Assembly (NCBI RefSeq): GCF_001294625.1
Contig: NZ_CP012677.1
Location: 1,798,001-1,862,000, forward strand
Source: Arthrobacter alpinus
GTDB lineage: Bacteria; Actinomycetota; Actinomycetes; Actinomycetales; Micrococcaceae
Length of the DNA: 64,000 nucleotides
Direction of reading: 5' to 3'
The translations under genes and the position numbers were made by a program. Shown here piece by piece: positions 63,791-64,000 of this stretch (the stretch's first letter is position 1; every line of letters begins with the position of its first letter). Below the pieces are notes generated by a model. That model was not told the DNA's origin. It saw only the letters and a list, made by a program, of their open reading frames with translations, and ran no database searches.

Positions 63791-64000
63791 GACCCCAGTC
63801 TCCCATTACACACGATGGGACTTAAGAAACCGGCGCATGGCGTCGGGTGCTACCTAAAGTCGTCGTGATCTTCAAAGGTTCCTCAAACGGCGGGGCAGCC
63901 ATACTTCCTGATCCCACTACTTGTCTGGGTTTTTTGGGGCAAACGGCTTCTGCTGCTCTGGAGGGGAATCAGTGTTGCCAATCATGGACCAGCGTGAGCG
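63791..64000. other. Window edge, no gene recognised
   Basis: The region should hold the promoter of the leftward methyltransferase gene. No coding frame, RNA gene or repeat is evident before the window ends. Confidence 0.4.

Overview
The window reads as chromosome of a high-GC Gram-positive bacterium of the Micrococcaceae, most like Arthrobacter in the broad sense. The signs are a long RNase E with an Ala/Pro/Lys-rich N-terminus, the ndk / DUF4233 / folC / ileS cluster with an actinobacterial translational T-box, paired clpP genes beside clpX and tig, a group II truncated globin, an RpiB with the mycobacterial-type active site, and many genes that look leaderless. This assignment comes from gene content and protein recognition only.

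Region 1 (about 0-39.8 kb) is conserved core. It runs: thiamine salvage (ThiD-TenA under a TPP riboswitch), rne, a VKOR membrane protein, ndk, DUF4233, folC, ileS (T-box), an SDR, DUF488 and MepB-like proteins, valS, an FHA pair, a DHA2 drug exporter with a palindromic operator, a DsbA-like protein, clpX-clpP2-clpP1-tig, tRNA-Pro and tRNA-Gly, a Nei/Fpg glycosylase, rpiB, pepN, a secreted SGNH hydrolase, OsmC, MscS, a truncated hemoglobin, two acyl-CoA thioesterases, ettA, a lipoprotein, ssb and tRNA-Arg. Many transcription units end in clear hairpins. A perfect 40-bp inverted repeat follows pepN.

Region 2 (about 39.8-54.6 kb) starts just after tRNA-Arg and looks like an acquired or accessory energy-metabolism region. 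An aspartate 4-decarboxylase and its aspartate:alanine antiporter would build proton motive force. Beyond 1.7 kb of decayed DNA lies a tightly overlapping operon: a transketolase N-terminal mini-gene, carbamate kinase, phosphoketolase, class I fructose-bisphosphate aldolase and a plasma-membrane H+-ATPase. It faces a divergent sugar transporter. Together these could support sugar phosphoketolysis, acyl-phosphate to ATP conversion and pH homeostasis when respiration is limited.

Region 3 (about 54.6-64 kb) is fluid. It holds a broken IS982-family element, a frameshifted permease, a doubly frameshifted IS110-family element, and small single-gene units (TPR protein, two GNAT acetyltransferases, NUDIX, DUF6226, two methyltransferases, a decayed unknown gene). 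Most units are separated by a short shared motif with core GGTTCCC, found six times between genes in 6.4 kb. Several units carry their own -10 box 6-8 nt before the start codon. This modular, cassette-like layout is the most unusual feature of the window.
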